Source: Montifringilla adamsi (lineage: Eukaryota > Chordata > Aves > Passeriformes > Passeridae). Taken from it: a stretch of DNA of 64,000 nucleotides. Below, in pieces: positions 33,313-46,119 of the stretch. Below the pieces are notes generated by a model. That model was not told the origin of the DNA. It was given only the letters and a program-made list of their open reading frames with translations, and did not search any database. Made by a program: the position numbers and the translations under genes. The stretch spans positions 2,768,815 to 2,832,814 of the forward strand of contig JAGGNK010007448.1 in assembly GCA_017590115.1 (NCBI GenBank). Direction: 5' to 3'. Position 1 is the first letter of the stretch; the number at the start of each line of letters is the position of its first letter.

Positions 33313-36300
33313 AGGACCCCCTTTTTTTCAGCTTATTACTGGGATATTAGGATACAGGATTACAGGATATATAGGGCATGAATAACACTGAGAGGCTGTG
33401 GATTCCCCATCCCCGGAATAGTTCGAGGTCAGGGATCAGAACAACCAAAAAGGTGTCCCTGGCACACGGCTGGTGGTAATAAACTGAATTTCCTTGTTTC
33501 TGACAGCAACCCTGGCAAATCCCAACGTGCTCTTGCTAAGAAAAATAAACAATATATGAGGTAACAGCCAGAGAATGACAAATAAAGCAACAAATAATGC
33601 TGATGTGTTTGAGAATGGCACTCTCTGGGTGTTGCAGGCTTTCCATCAAGCCTGGAGCTGCAGCACTTGGAGTGCAGGCTCCCTGTGATTGACTTGCTAA
33701 CCTGGAAAGTGGCTAAGTCGACATCATAATTAACACTTGGCAGTGAAAATATAAATTCCCTGGCTTGTAGGTGGTATATCCTCCTCTAAACACTCCACTT
33801 GGCCACCAAACTGGAAAAATAGATAGGACATTCATAAGGAGCGCTTGCCATGAGAAATGCCAGCAGGTTTTTTTGGTTTTTTTTTTGTTTTTTTTTTTTT
33901 TCCTGGAAACTGTTTACATGGCCAAAATCCTTCAGTAAGAAAAATGATCTGAGAACTTTCCCTTCATATGTATCCCGTTCTCCCGTGCCTTGTGGCCCAC
34001 AGTGTGCAGCATTCATCGGGAGTCAGCCCTGAATTACTGTGCTACAAGCAATGCAGGAGGGAAGTACAAGCCACAAGCAAAGGGAAAATATGCATTACAC
34101 TGGCTCTGGCCAAGAGGAATGGGCTGCCTGCAGATCACAAGCTACCTTTATATCTTTCTTGGCATAGACCTTTGTCCCGCAGCACAGAGAAGCTATTTAG
34201 GAGGATTCAGCAGACCCAAAAGAGGCTGGCCTTCCAAAGGAACCAGGAGAGACAAAGAGCCAGTGCAAAGTGGCCACTGAGCTCCTTTTGAGAGGCCAAC
34301 AAATGGCTCCTGACAAGGAGAAATCCTGAGGAGGGAGATAACCACCAAGGGTTGGTGCTGAAGTGCTCAGCACACACTGAGAGTGACCCTTTCCTGTCCA
34401 AATAAAGGATTTTCATCACAGCAAAGAGGCACAAAACCACTGTCCCCAGAGTCCTCAGCCCACAGCCTCTCTCACCTGCATCCTGTGCCTGACATAAACC
34501 CCAAACTGACCAACAAAATCTGCCTCTTTCCAGGTCTTTTGATTTCTTGGCAAGGGAAAGTGAATGTGTGTCTCGGAAATCAAGCTTTTTTAGCCCTTTT
34601 CCAGCCTTTCCTTAATGGTGGAAAAAACTCTTTAGCCAGTTCTGCTGGGCACACAGGGAAAGGATCTCACAGTTTGATTTTCATGGATAAGAAGAAATTT
34701 ATGTTCCCTTTTAGCTTTGTGCTGCCAGCATGGTGGAAAAGAATAAATTTAAAGAAGTATCAAGACTGTTTTAGATTAATATTCGGGTAAATATCCTAAT
34801 TCCATAACAAAATTAGCGTTTGCAATTTTAGGCTTATGAGCTTAGCAAGTTCTGGTGCATGTTGGGCAGAGTTAAAGCCAAAATCATTATAATGGAATTT
34901 CCCCAGGCTCTCAGTTTCAGCCTCCTGGGAGGCTCCTGGCCAATATCTATCCACACATAGTCAATGCTCCAGCCTGCCATGGGAAGAGGCAGCCACTACA
35001 ATAGACCTTTGTTGAGCCCAGGATTCAAGCAAGCACTTTAGGAAAAATCTGTATTTAAGGTTTCTGTCCTACCACCCTGCACTTTCTCCTCAATTGCTGA
35101 AGAGAATATGTTTTCTGAGCATGAAACAATATCATTTTTGTGGGGAGTTTGGAAAGCGAGCGCTTGTATGAATCGAAGAAAAGCTTCCTTTCTCTGGCCT
35201 GTGCGGGGCTGGGCTGGGGAAAGGGCTTTCTGTGTGAGTAATCTTTCAAAGTAGGAAGCAGAGCTCCCCCATTGCTCGGGAAGAATGGACCTCCAGTGGG
35301 CTAATATGTGATGGATGACTGAATGCAAACTTGGCAGCGTTGCCCTCCGCTCCCCAAAGAATACAAAATGCCACTGCCTATTCGGGCACCGGGACTCTCC
35401 CCTTGGAAGTGCTGAAAACTTGGCACCATCCCACCTTGGTTTAATTGAAACTGCAGACAACTAAGGATGGGAGCTTGGAGAAATTTCTTGCGACAAGATC
35501 AGCTCAGGATGGATTTGTCTTGGGTGATTGGCTCATGCATAAGCCAAACAAGGACATAAATGGGGAGTTATTTCCCACTGACTCCACAGCCTGAGCAGCA
35601 AAATCTCACATTTGTTTAGGAGGGGTGTGTTGGGAGGTATACCTTATATTAAGATGTATTATTCAAATTCTACATCTGGATATGCTCTCTGAAGCTATAG
35701 GTGGAGGTTTTCTGATGTTATTTGGTCAGCAACAGGACAGGCACCATATAGGAGAGAGAAATTATGCATATGGAAATCCAGGAAAATCTTACATTAAGGA
35801 CAATTCTCATTATAAGGGCACATCTATCATTCATTCAAAGCTAAAAAGTAACACAAAATCATTCAAACTTCATCCTTTTAGTAGAAGGATCCCCATCTAT
35901 TCCTCTTTTCAATGCCCAGACACTTCCTGCAGGCTCCAGAGCCACCTCTTCTCAGGCAGGATCCCACTGACTCCTCCTCCCAGTCTGCCCATTCCACACC
36001 ACGGAGTTACATCATGCACTCAGGGATTTCAGGGGCTGGAACCATGCCCAGTCTCTAACTTTTCCCACATGTGGAAGGCTTTTAACTCCAGCTCTGACTA
36101 GCCAGAGGGTCAGACACGCGAGTGGACAGTGGGCACTGAGGGAGAGGAGATTTCACACTTGTAGAAACCCTGGGCTTGGTGGAAACTGCGACAACTCAAG
36201 ATTGTCCCTCAGGGTTCTTAATTTCTTTGCTTTCCAGCAGTCCCCTTCCTCAAAGAACTGCCTTCTTATTTCCTTTTTCTCTTTACTATACAAATAATTT

Positions 36301-38590
36301 TTTGGGGAGTAGCTAATAATAGGAATTGCAGGTTCTCTGTGGCAGAAAGAATAATTTATTAAACCTCTTCACTCCTCATGCAGTGAGGCTCTAAAATGCT
36401 GGAGCAATTATTACAACATCAACAAAGTAAAGACATGGACAACAAGTCTTCTTTAATATCAAGCAGTTTAATGAACTAAATTGCATCTTAAAAACTCATA
36501 AGCAATCTGAACACATTCCTAATTTTGAGCTCATGACCTCAGGTTATGGTGTTTCCTGTCCAGAACTCATTAGTTACTAATCCTATAATTGCTTGCAGTT
36601 TTGAAGATTTCTGAGCCTGGTAGATGACAAAATATTAACTTATTTCACTTAGATTGCTGTCTTCCTTAGTTTCCCACTTCAGCAACAATGATTTTTTTCT
36701 GCAATATGACATCAGCAGCTTCCTTAAAACCACTAAGGGCAGCAGCTATTACATTTTACAGTAGTTTCAGTCTGCAGTTTGTAACCACAGGGTTAGATCA
36801 GAGCTCAGTCTTTGAGCAGGGTGTGCTAAACTCACACCAGTAATTAAGTCTGAGAAAGCACACGTTGGTAAATCAGAGCCCAGTTTCAAAGCCCTGTATC
36901 TCAAACTGACACAGTTCAAAACAAATTCCTTTTATTATTGGAAAGCTGAGATTTTGAACTTTCCAGGGATGTAAATCATCCACTCCTAAGCCTGGAATTT
37001 TATGAGCCACTAGACCTTAAAACTGTCAGTGGCCCTTCAGCTTAGCAGACTGTGATGGCATGAGGCCAAGGAGGAATTTATCAAGTCACAGGCTTCAAAT
37101 GAGAGTAATTATTTAAGTACTGTGGATTTCTCATGGCACAGAGGTAGGACAGGTGGATGTGTAGCTGATAACCAAGCAGACACCACCCTCTGCATTAATC
37201 TTCCTTCCAAAGGTAATATTCCTCCAGGGACACCAGGGGTACAGGACTGGATGGGAACTGTTTCTCCCTCACATCCACTTGCACCAGACACCCATTGTCT
37301 AACCCAGGACAATTAAATGCCATCAACACCACTTAAACCTCCAGACACAACCTACAAGGCTGGGTAGACAGAAGCACTGTGGTCTTGTACCAGGAAAGCA
37401 ACACAGAACTGGCCAAGCTGGTTTTCCAAATTGTTTTGCCAGGGGGGATGAAAGGGTTAAAGCTCTGGCTCCAAAGCAGCATCACTGTTTCACAGACATT
37501 TCTGCTTTTTAGTTCTGCCTGACTCTTGAAAAGGATGAGAGTCCCAAAACGCACAGACCCTGCCATTTAATCTCATTTTCTTATCAAAAAGTGAGACAAT
37601 GCTCAAGAACAAACTTTGACAGTCTCTTTATAGCAAGACAGAACATCTTCACCCATGAATAGTCTTTGGCTTTTTTTAGATATTTTATAAAAAGCACTAA
37701 TATGAGAAAAAGCTGAATGTCAAACACCTTTAAAATTATGTTAGAACAACATGATCGTTAAGTTTGAGTGAATACTGAGGAGAAATGATTCAGTTTTAAA
37801 GAGCTGGGATAATAAAAGAGGATGCCTTTCAAAAAATCTCCAGCTAACAGTTACTCAGAGTTTGTGGAGCACATTTTAGCCTGTGTTTAGGGATTTTCCC
37901 AGAAAGTTCTGACACCATTAAGCATCACTATTTCAACAGGAGATTTGGGTCTGGTTGTTTGTCTTTTCCATGTGCCCATGACCACTGTCAGTGATTCTGT
38001 AGCAGAACTGCTTTCTCTCCAGATGAGACCTGACATTCTCATCTGCAGGCTGGGGGCTTTGCAGCAGATCCTTTGGCTCTTCCAGGGCTCTGGAAACACT
38101 GATAAAGTAACTGTAGTGACAGGATTAAGGGCTGGGACTTGCAAAGAAATTTCTCTGGGCTGAAAGGAGCCAGAAGATAAAATTAATGAGCAGAAAATAT
38201 GGGAAGTGAATGGCAGTTTGGTATTTGGGAAAGTGAGTGTGACTGGGTCAGTGATGGGAGGCACAGCCCTTGTCACTCCTGTCCCATCGCTCTGCTCAGT
38301 CCAGGAGCAAATCCTTTCCTGGGCACAGGGCAGCACCTGCACTGGGAACACCCTGACAGCTCTTCCAGCTGCTCCCCAAATTCCCTGCCAGGGAAGCTGA
38401 GCTGCAGACAGACCAGTTATCTTCTCTTGGCTAAGCACTTTCACCTGGTCAAACTTCTTCAGATTCAATTTGCCCCTGCGTTGCCAACAACCCAAAGCCA
38501 TTGCATTTCTGCAAATTTCCCTAGGATTCAAAGGATGGTCCCTAATCCCCATTGTCCACCTCATTTTTGGACTCCAGCACCCCTAAACTG

Positions 38591-38684
38591 AGCAATCTGG
38601 TCTAGTGGAAGGTGTCCTGCCCATGGCTGGACCTTGATGATCTCCAAGGTCCCTTTCAACCCAAACCATTCCATGATTTCACAG
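38591..38684 (+). mobile_element. Short CR1 3' end fragment
   Basis: It contains TCTAGTGGAAGGTGTC, a GATGATCTCCAAGGTCCC block and CCATTCCATGATTTC, the typical CR1 3' end, severely 5'-truncated. It lies 1.25 kb downstream of exon 1. Confidence 0.8.
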
Positions 38685-39940
38685 CTTTAAAAGGCAAATG
38701 CACAAACCCAGCACAATTAAACAACCCCCACATGTCACATGAATCAGAAAGTGTGTAAAATGAATTCCCAATATGTAATATGGTCTTAAAAAATTACACC
38801 AGGAGAGAAAACCAAACCAAACAGCTGGACAGCAAGGCTTTTACTCAGACCATAGAATCACATCTACCTCATTGTCTTCTGCTTTCTCATGAGGAAAAAC
38901 TTTTATAAATGTTTTTATTGTGCTTTTTAATTTTATAGTTCCACTGTTCAACACAACACATCACCATCATTTCAATCTGAATATTCCTTTCCATAGTGTA
39001 AGACAGACTTTTCAGAAGTTTAGATTAACTGCCAAAAACTCTCTGTCCTGGTAGCCAGACAGAAAAGCAGGCAGGAAAAACTCTGCAAAGGTGATGTAAC
39101 ACAAAGTCTTGAGTGAGTGAGTTTAGCTCCTAAATGAATCTAAGTGTGTTCACCTTCTCCCAGCCAGCTTCTCCTTTTTAAGCCAATTTGAGCCTCGCTG
39201 GTAAGTGCAGACACAGTCATGCAGAAAATCTCAGTGCACCAGGGAGCAAGGAGCTGAGACATGGAGCAAGTGCCTCTGTTTTTCCATGAGGATGGAGAAT
39301 TTCACCCTCCCGCTCCCAGAACCCACCCAGCAAAGAGGAGTAATAAAATACCAGTTGAATCTTCCTTTGTGCTTTGCTCCCCACTGCAGGCTAATATTAC
39401 CAGACTTTTAAAAGAAACTGGAGCCCAGTGGGGGCAGGGAGGAAGGTGACAAAGGCTTTGGTGCAAAATAAAAAAAGTGTCGGGACAGCAAATGACCAGC
39501 AGGAAGGGCCTGGCTCTCATCAGGTCACAGGAGCACAAGAAGAGTTGTGCTTGGGAGGGTTAAAACCTGCGAGTGGATTTAGTCTGGTTCTCGAGGTGAG
39601 GCTGGGGGAAACATTTGCAGCACACCAGGAGCCAAGAGGAAATCCCAAATCTGCTTTCCTACCCTGCCTGTCAATCTGGGCTCTGTGTGGATGTCCAGCT
39701 CCCAGCCAGCTCCTGCTCCATTCATTCATTGGGTCGGGTGGATGTCATCGAGACATTTCTGACATTATTGCACTGGACAATGCAGACAGACTTTGAGGCA
39801 GGCATGCTCCAATCCCAGATGATTCCCTAACAGCATCCCTGACCATTGACCTGGCAGTCACAGCCACGAGGGCAATGCCCGGGGTCACTGCAAACTCGTG
39901 TGCGAGAGGACTTCTTAATTCAGGGAGGAAGCAGACTTAC

Positions 39941-40122
39941 CTTGGAGACTCTGACAGAGCTTAGATCCTGCTGTGAGCAGCCTCCATGAAATAAATACGG
40001 TGTTCAAAGCCAGCTGGGCTCTCCTGACTTAGTTGCCGTCCTGTCAAAACTCGGCGAAGTTGCGTTGTCCGGTGCCGTGTGCGAGCGCAAGGCAGCGAGC
40101 TTTGACAGCAAGGCAAACTGGT
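39941..40122 (-). other. TNC: TNC exon 1, non-coding 5' UTR exon
   Basis: The exon is bounded downstream by a perfect donor: CCAAG then GTAAGT, with the intron starting at 39940. Its 5' end is set by the TATA box about 30 bases upstream. The resulting length of about 180 bases fits the short untranslated first exon known for human TNC. There is no ORF continuous with the TNC frame; translation starts in exon 2. The exon contains one short upstream ORF. The 5' boundary is uncertain by several bases; the 3' boundary is well supported. Confidence 0.72.
39961..39987 (-). other. Upstream ORF of 8 codons in TNC exon 1
   Basis: The only ATG in the inferred 5' UTR (exon 1 plus the untranslated part of exon 2) opens an 8-codon frame, MEAAHSRI, then TAA. 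Its context has G at +4 but T at -3, so it is a moderate-to-weak start. The main TNC ATG has A at -3 and G at +4. The uORF ends well before the splice junction, so reinitiation at the TNC start is possible. Whether it is translated cannot be told from sequence. Confidence 0.5.
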
Positions 40123-40145
40123 CAGAGCAGCCAGATTCTGCTGGG

Positions 40146-40153
40146 TTTATATA
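40146..40153 (-). promoter_or_regulatory. TNC: TATA box of the TNC promoter
   Basis: On the minus strand this reads TATATAAA. It lies about 30 bases upstream of the inferred transcription start (about 40119-40123) and about 205 bases upstream of a consensus splice donor. TNC genes in mammals and chicken are known to use a TATA-type promoter before a short non-coding first exon, and the layout here fits. The exact start site is inferred from spacing only. Confidence 0.75.
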
Positions 40154-40244
40154 GCTGAGCTGCAAATCCTGATCCTTGGCTCGTTCCACTGTAATAGGAT
40201 GCCTGAAGGCATTTTTTTTTTCAGTTTTGCTTTAAAGGAACAGC

Positions 40245-40266
40245 CTCTCTCTCTCTCTCTCTCTCT
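40245..40266. repeat. (CT)11 microsatellite in the TNC upstream promoter
   Basis: Eleven uninterrupted CT units, reading (AG)11 on the sense strand of TNC, about 90 bases upstream of the TATA box. Such polypurine tracts can bind GAGA-type factors or adopt non-B DNA; no function is shown. Confidence 0.9.
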
Positions 40267-40320
40267 GGCGTGGCTTCTGAAAGGCGCGCACACTCACACA
40301 CTCACGCTGTCATCCACAGG

Positions 40321-40342
40321 CACACACACACACACACACACA
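40321..40342. repeat. (CA)11 microsatellite in the TNC upstream promoter
   Basis: Eleven uninterrupted CA units about 170 bases upstream of the TATA box, immediately next to the octamer motif. The tract is likely to be polymorphic in length. Confidence 0.9.
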
Positions 40343-40346
40343 AAAA

Positions 40347-40354
40347 ATTTGCAT
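40347..40354 (-). promoter_or_regulatory. Octamer motif in the TNC upstream region
   Basis: The minus strand reads ATGCAAAT, the exact octamer bound by POU-domain factors, about 230 bases upstream of the inferred start. POU-homeodomain regulation of TNC promoters in neural cells has been reported in mammals (recollection). Function in this species is inferred. Confidence 0.4.
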
Positions 40355-40418
40355 GCGATTTATGGCTAAAGAAGGAAACCCCCTGAACCATTCAAAAAGA
40401 AAGTCAGCTCAGGGCAAA

Positions 40419-40425
40419 TGACTCA
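40419..40425. promoter_or_regulatory. AP-1/TRE consensus upstream of TNC
   Basis: This is an exact palindromic AP-1 site, TGACTCA, about 300 bases upstream of the inferred start. TNC is known to be induced by growth factors and phorbol ester, and a functional AP-1-type element has been described in the chicken cytotactin promoter (recollection, not checked). A 7-mer occurs often by chance; its position is the main support. Confidence 0.4.
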
Positions 40426-40794
40426 GAAAGCAGAATAGTTTCCCTACAGCATCAGTGGAGTGCATTATCAGGAGTTTTAATCCCCTCACCCCCATTATTT
40501 GAACGTTGTGAAATAGCAGCAAGCTTACATGAAATCAGGGGAACGATAAGCAGGGTTTAAATTCTAGGGACTCCTACAGAAATTAATGGGTTTAATGACG
40601 GTGTAAAGAGACCCCACTCCACTGGAATCAACTGCAAAATTCAGATTTACACAAACAGAGGATCTGGCATATTCCCATTTTTTTCAAGCTGTGATCTCTT
40701 TTTCATCCTTTTGCCCTCCTGCTCTGAAGAGCTGGAGGCAGAAGCGTGGGGAATTCAGGAGAAAAGTGAGCAGAGTCGTTGCCTGAGTCTTTGT

Positions 40795-40871
40795 AAAAAA
40801 ATAAAAAAAAACCAAACAACACACAAAAAAAAAAAAAAAAAAAAAAAAAGAAAAAGAAAAAAGAAAAAAAA
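40795..40871. repeat. A-rich low-complexity tract
   Basis: It includes a run of 25 A (40825-40849) followed by GAAAAAGAAAAAAG units. It lies about 700 bases upstream of the TNC start. Confidence 0.9.
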
Positions 40872-41557
40872 ACCCACCCCAAACTAAAATAGGCGAGATA
40901 AAAGCCCAAAAAGCACAACACAGGAGGGATTCCCTTTCTTCTCAGATCAGATAAAAAGAGATTACGTGGCTGTCTGTGTGTACAGATAACCCAAGCACTT
41001 CTGTGAGGCTCAGGGCTTCCCTGCTTCCCAACCCGGAGCTATCAGTGACACACACAGCGCTCAGCTGAGACCTTTCCAGGGCTCTTTGTTGTCTCTGAGT
41101 ACCCTGGAACCTGAGGCTGGTGGCAAAAAAGGAGAAGATCACAGTTAAAGAATTCTCATTAGCACGGAGTTCCCTCCCCCTAAGACTAAAATCCTCTACC
41201 CCAGCCCGCTGTGCTCTGGGTTCCTGTTTCCCTTGGTTCTGCTGTTGGGAAGGTGGTGGCAGAGGAGGAAAGAGGAAGATTAACCTTAAACTTTCAGGTC
41301 TGTCTTCCAGGATGAAGGATGAAATCACTCTTCTGTTGGATGGTTTAGAAAGTAAGACTTACCCAAACATGTCTGAGGGCCATGAAAACACAAACCTCTG
41401 CTCCTGGGATCCTCCTCAGGAGCAAAGATGCTCATAAGGATAAAACTGGATTGCCTGGGAATTTTGGGTGATATTCCTCTCTGAACACATTACCTCCTAG
41501 CTGGCCTTTCCCTGGCTCCACGGGCACATCACTCTGTGAGGGAAGGGTGTGAATCTG

Positions 41558-41775
41558 TGTCAGGCTCAGGCTGGAGATCAGGGCAAGGTTCTTCCCCCAG
41601 AGGGTGCTGGCACTGCCCAGGCTCCCCAGGGAATGGGCACGGCCCCGAGGCTGCCAGAGCTCCAGGAGCCTTTGGACAGCGCTGCCAGGGATGCCCAAGG
41701 GGGTCTGGGCAGGGACAGGGGCTGGGTGATCTTTGGGGTCCCTTCCAGATCAGGATATTCTGTGGTTGTGTGGTT
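41558..41775 (+). mobile_element. CR1-type LINE 3' fragment
   Basis: It has a CCCCCAGAGGGTG block, GGCTCCCCAGGGAATGGGCA, and GGGTCCCTTCCAGATCAGGATATTCTGTG at the end. This is the other common CR1 3' end, distinct from the subfamily at 28625-29137. Confidence 0.78.
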
Positions 41776-42390
41776 CAGGATTTTTTTCTTTTTGCTCCTC
41801 CACAGCACTACCAATCAGCACTACATTTAGAAAAGGAAGGGGGAATCCCTGATGCTGAAATTCTGACTGTTTTAGGAGACCATAAAATGCAGAGCTTTTT
41901 TGCCCACTTAACTACTTAAATTTTCCTTGCTGTGGCTTTCCTGTACAACATTGACCTCCTGTGTGCCTCCTCTTATGTCTGATTATATCACTGAGCTCAC
42001 CCCAAGCTCCCCATGCACAACATAAATTTTAGTCTTTTCCAAATATCAACCCCTATTTTCAATTTCTGCATTAATTTTGTGAAATGCTGTGTTTCATAAC
42101 AGTCATGCCCTCAGAGAAGAAATGAGCCTGTGATGAAAGGAGGGTCAGAAATGTTACTTAATTCCTGCTAAAGGCATTGGACCCTCCTTGAGCACTGATT
42201 TCTTAGAAGAACATCTTGTTCTGGGCATCTCCCCCAACCCCAAAGGCAGTGGGGTTGCTGAATACAGTCATCAGCTGGTCTCCAGTTTTTGTGTGTAATT
42301 CTCAGAATCTTCTCCAGCTGGTCCTGCAGCCAGCCTGGGCCAGCTCTGCTTCAATTCAGGGTGTGAAATAACCATGAGCTTGTTTGATCC

Positions 42391-42453
42391 TTCACTTCAG
42401 AGCTGGACTCAATCCTTGTGTGTCCCCACCAGCCCAGAATATTCTGTGATTTA
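42391..42453 (+). mobile_element. Very short CR1 3' end fragment
   Basis: GAGCTGGACTCAATCC, then CCAGCCCAGAATATTCTGTG, as at CR1 3' termini. Only about 60 bases are clear; more diverged sequence may extend 5'. Confidence 0.55.
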
Positions 42454-43654
42454 AAGATGATTTCTAATTCAATTAAGTGTGTACTCAAGACCAAAACCTG
42501 CATGGGAGATGTAACAAATTTTTTCCAGTAAAATCAGAATGGGACTCAGGAAATGACAGTTTTCCATACAATGAACCATTTCCTGTCTCTTATTTGAGTA
42601 GTTCTTTCACAAAACACTTTATTTCCCTGTCCATACACACAGGTTCTACACAAGATAAAGTCAAACTGAGGGAAGAAACTTATGGAATTTATTTTGGGAG
42701 CATTTGCTAATGCCATTTTTTCCATCAACAGCTGCTGAATCAAAAGTTGAACTAATTTTTTCTCCAATAATTCACCACCCACTTACCTGACTTAAAAAAA
42801 AAATGCTATGGGAGATAAGTTCCAGGTAAGAGTTCAGGCTTGTTCTTGTTTTATCTTTTTTGGGCTCACCCATCCTTAATCACAGTCTGTGGCAAACATT
42901 GAACCATTGGCTGAGTCAGAAACAAATGATAACATGAAAGAACAGGGAAAATGTATTTTAATCAGAAAGTTAGCTCCAGGTTGTGATCTCTAACAAGCAG
43001 GACCAGCACTGGATTCTGTGCCCTGCGGTGCCCTCTTTCATTAGATGAATGTGGATAGAAATTGATTTTTTTTTTTTAATCAAAGGAACAGGGAGAAATT
43101 AAATGCACACTGAGCTGAATATGTTGGAGTTTGTTGCTGTGGTTTTGTGGGCTTGCAAGTCAGTGTTAGGGATGAAATTCAAAGATCTATGGAAATTCAT
43201 AAATTAAAAACAAATCTAGGAATAGTTTGATATTTATGAAAGCCTAAAAGAGAGCAACTAATTGTTTGGGGAAATATTAGTAAAATGCAAATAACCTTCT
43301 CATTATTACCTTGGGACAAAATTGTTACAACACAGGTAATTTACAGGTAAATTACACAGATTTACTTCCAATTTAATACCTGTGCTAGTTCACCCAGCCC
43401 TAGGAATAATCTGCTTTGTAGCAGAATATTTGAGAGAGAAAGCTGCCCTGAATGTGAATTAAGAGCACCCTTAGTGGAGCCTGAGAATCTTTTGCCATGC
43501 ACAGAGCGCAGCCAATTTCAGGAGCACACAGATGGGAATGCAGTGAGCCACTGGAATACAACATCTGAAACATTAATGACAAGATTTGAACACTTTTAGG
43601 AGCATTCAGTGCTTGTGGCTGCAAGGAAATGTATTTATCAGAGAAAACTCAGAA

Positions 43655-43840
43655 TAGAATCACAGAATCACAGAATTTCCTGAGTGGGAAGGGACCCACA
43701 AAAATCATCCAGCGCAGTTCCTGTCCCTGCACAGACACCCCAACAACCCCAGCCTGGGCATCCCTGGGAGCTCCTGGAGCTCAGCAGCCTCAGGGGTGTG
43801 AGCACAGAGCAGGAGCCTGAGAACAGCCCCAGGTGAGTCA
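43655..43840 (-). mobile_element. CR1 LINE 3' fragment
   Basis: The plus strand begins TAGAATCACAGAATCACAGAAT, the 8-bp terminal repeats of CR1 in reverse complement. AGTGGGAAGGGACCCAC and TCATCCAGCGCAGTTCC then follow. Confidence 0.82.
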
Positions 43841-46119
43841 AGGAAACCGTCCTGCTGAAAACAATTCCTTTAACTGCAAGAAGAGGAAAAATCAAGGTTT
43901 AAAGAGAGACTCTGATATCACAGGGTTGATCCTTAAGGAGACTTTAAGATCCTTTCTGTGCTCCATTCTTAAGATTGATGATTTTAGGTCAATTTCTTCG
44001 ACTCTTTTTCACTGAGTATCCTTTCCCTAAATTTTGTGTCTTTCCAGACCATATTCACAAGGTTTTCCTGGCACAGAACCAAGATCAAAATGCTTTTGTC
44101 TTTCCACCTGCATTGCCTTCATTCCTTTACTACTGTAGCCAAATACAGCTCAGTTAATTGTGGTTCATATTGAGCAATATTCCAGCAATCCTGCTAAAAT
44201 TCTGGCTCTTGGATTACCACCTTATCTGATACTTTTCTGTTGGTTTCCCAGGAATTTGCAGAAAACCAGTTGCTGCTTCTTCTTTGACAATTGTTTGCAA
44301 ACAAACTGATTTTTATGAGAGCATTTCCTTACAACCACTTAACACAATTAAACAAGACACTTCAGGTTACTTCCCCAGAAAACATCTCAATTATTGCTTT
44401 AAATATCTATTTACAATAATTCATGTTATTTCTACACCAAAATTCCCCCTTCCCTGATGTGATGGCTCAGAAGGGCTTTTAAACACTGCGGGGTTTTGGC
44501 CACTTTTCTAGTGGAAGCAATCATTTATATAATTATAATTTATATAATTCTATATTGATAGAGCTTTCCCAAATACTGTGAGTAGTGGTCAGACTACCAT
44601 GCTGAAGACAACATTAATTTGGGGAGAGATTGGTCCTGACAATTGCAACCCATGTTAAAAGGTGCCCACAGGTTTGGGATCAGAGAATGCAGAAGTTCAT
44701 TCTTAACCCTGGGGAAGTCTGAGCTAAAGAAAACACAGAGACTGAGGGTGCAAGTTTACAGCAGCTGCAGAAGTAAAAACCTGTAAAGGCAATGTCCCAT
44801 AATATTTACTGATATATTAAATATATATCAGTGAATATATTAATAAATATATCACACCAAACACTAAAAAAAAACACAAAGCAAAAATACTTGACAATTT
44901 TGGAATTTTTAAGCGATGATGTCCAAAAAGGAGAAGGAAATTTCCTCTGTTATTTGTATTTCTTGTTTGTATCAGGGCATTTCCCAAGGGCTGCATTTGT
45001 TCCCTGAATGAAGAAATAGGAAGCAGCTGTTGGGGACAGCTCCACTGGGGCTGTGCAGTGCCTGGGGTTGGGACAGACCCCTCTCAGCCTCTCCAAAGAG
45101 CTGATGATGTCCTGGCTGTGTTTGCCAACCTGGGAAGCCACAGGCTTAATGACAAACAAGCAGGAATTGAGTAAATATTGGTGTTTAATAAAGTTATTTC
45201 CATCTCTCTGGTCACATCAGGGTCCCAAAGCTGAGGGACACCTGAGAGTGGGATCTGACCTTGATCCTCTCTTTCCCTGATCCATAAAATAAAAGTCCTT
45301 TGCAAGAGAGGCATCAGCACACTGATAATCACCAGACAAAAAATGTGTTGTTAGTGATATCACAAACATTTACAAAGATAATCTCTGGGCAAAACTCCCT
45401 CGAGGAAAATTAAAATAAAAAGAATAAACAGACAATGACGACTATGCTGGTACATAAATATTTTCCATGCAAACTGCTGGTGTCAGACTTGGTGAGACAG
45501 AGTGACTTCTTTGGCTTTTATCATATTTGCAGTAGATTTATTAGAAGTTTATGTGACAGAATATGGCTTTGGCTATGCACCAAGGTATGAAAACTGACAA
45601 AGAAGAGAACATCAAACCCCTGAGGACTGAGGGAGAAAGTGAAGCTCGATCTGTGGGCTGGTGTAAAGTTTATCAGCTCGTTAGCATAAATCCAAGAGCC
45701 TTTAATCCAGAGATGGCACAGGGAAAACAACTCAGCTGCTGAAAAGGTTTTATCCTGTGCCACAGCAATTTGTACCCTCTAAGTGCTTGCCTTCATAAAA
45801 ATGCTCAAGTGCTTCTACGCATCCCAAAATACTACATGCACTTTACTGCAATCATGTTTTTAAGACTGTTGGTGTCAAAATTGCAGCTAATCATGTTAAA
45901 CATATCCCTAAATATCTTGCAGGCACAGTTTCCCTACTGAAGCTTAAGTAAGGAAAACAGCAAGGCAGAAATCCGTAGTTCTTATCCATTCCAGAAGAAA
46001 CAGGTTCCAATATGATGAAAACCAGCATGTGCCCCACAGGGAAGAGGATTCCTGCTGCTAGTGAAGGCCAAAGAGTGGATAATTATACAGCACAAACAGA
46101 TGGGAGCACACCTGAGCAT

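Larger units (their letters stand above)
15517..39940 (-). other. TNC: TNC intron 1 (24.4 kb)
   Basis: The donor GTAAGT is at 39940. The acceptor, a C/T-rich tract ending in TTTTAG, ends at 15517. A very long first intron is typical of vertebrate TNC and a likely place for enhancers. No exon is supported inside it; open frames up to 225 codons (for example 37887-38564) show no recognisable domain. The identified contents are an LTR at 24871-25267, CR1 pieces at 28625-29137 and 38591-38684, and an AT-rich tandem repeat at 33247-33312. Between these (15517-24870, 25268-28624, 29138-38590, 38685-39940) I see ordinary AT-leaning unique sequence with short homopolymers. Confidence 0.8.

Noticed and set aside
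37887..38564. 225-codon minus-strand open frame in TNC intron 1
   Set aside because: No recognisable domain, signal or repeat family, and no supporting splice sites. Length alone is not convincing in this much sequence.
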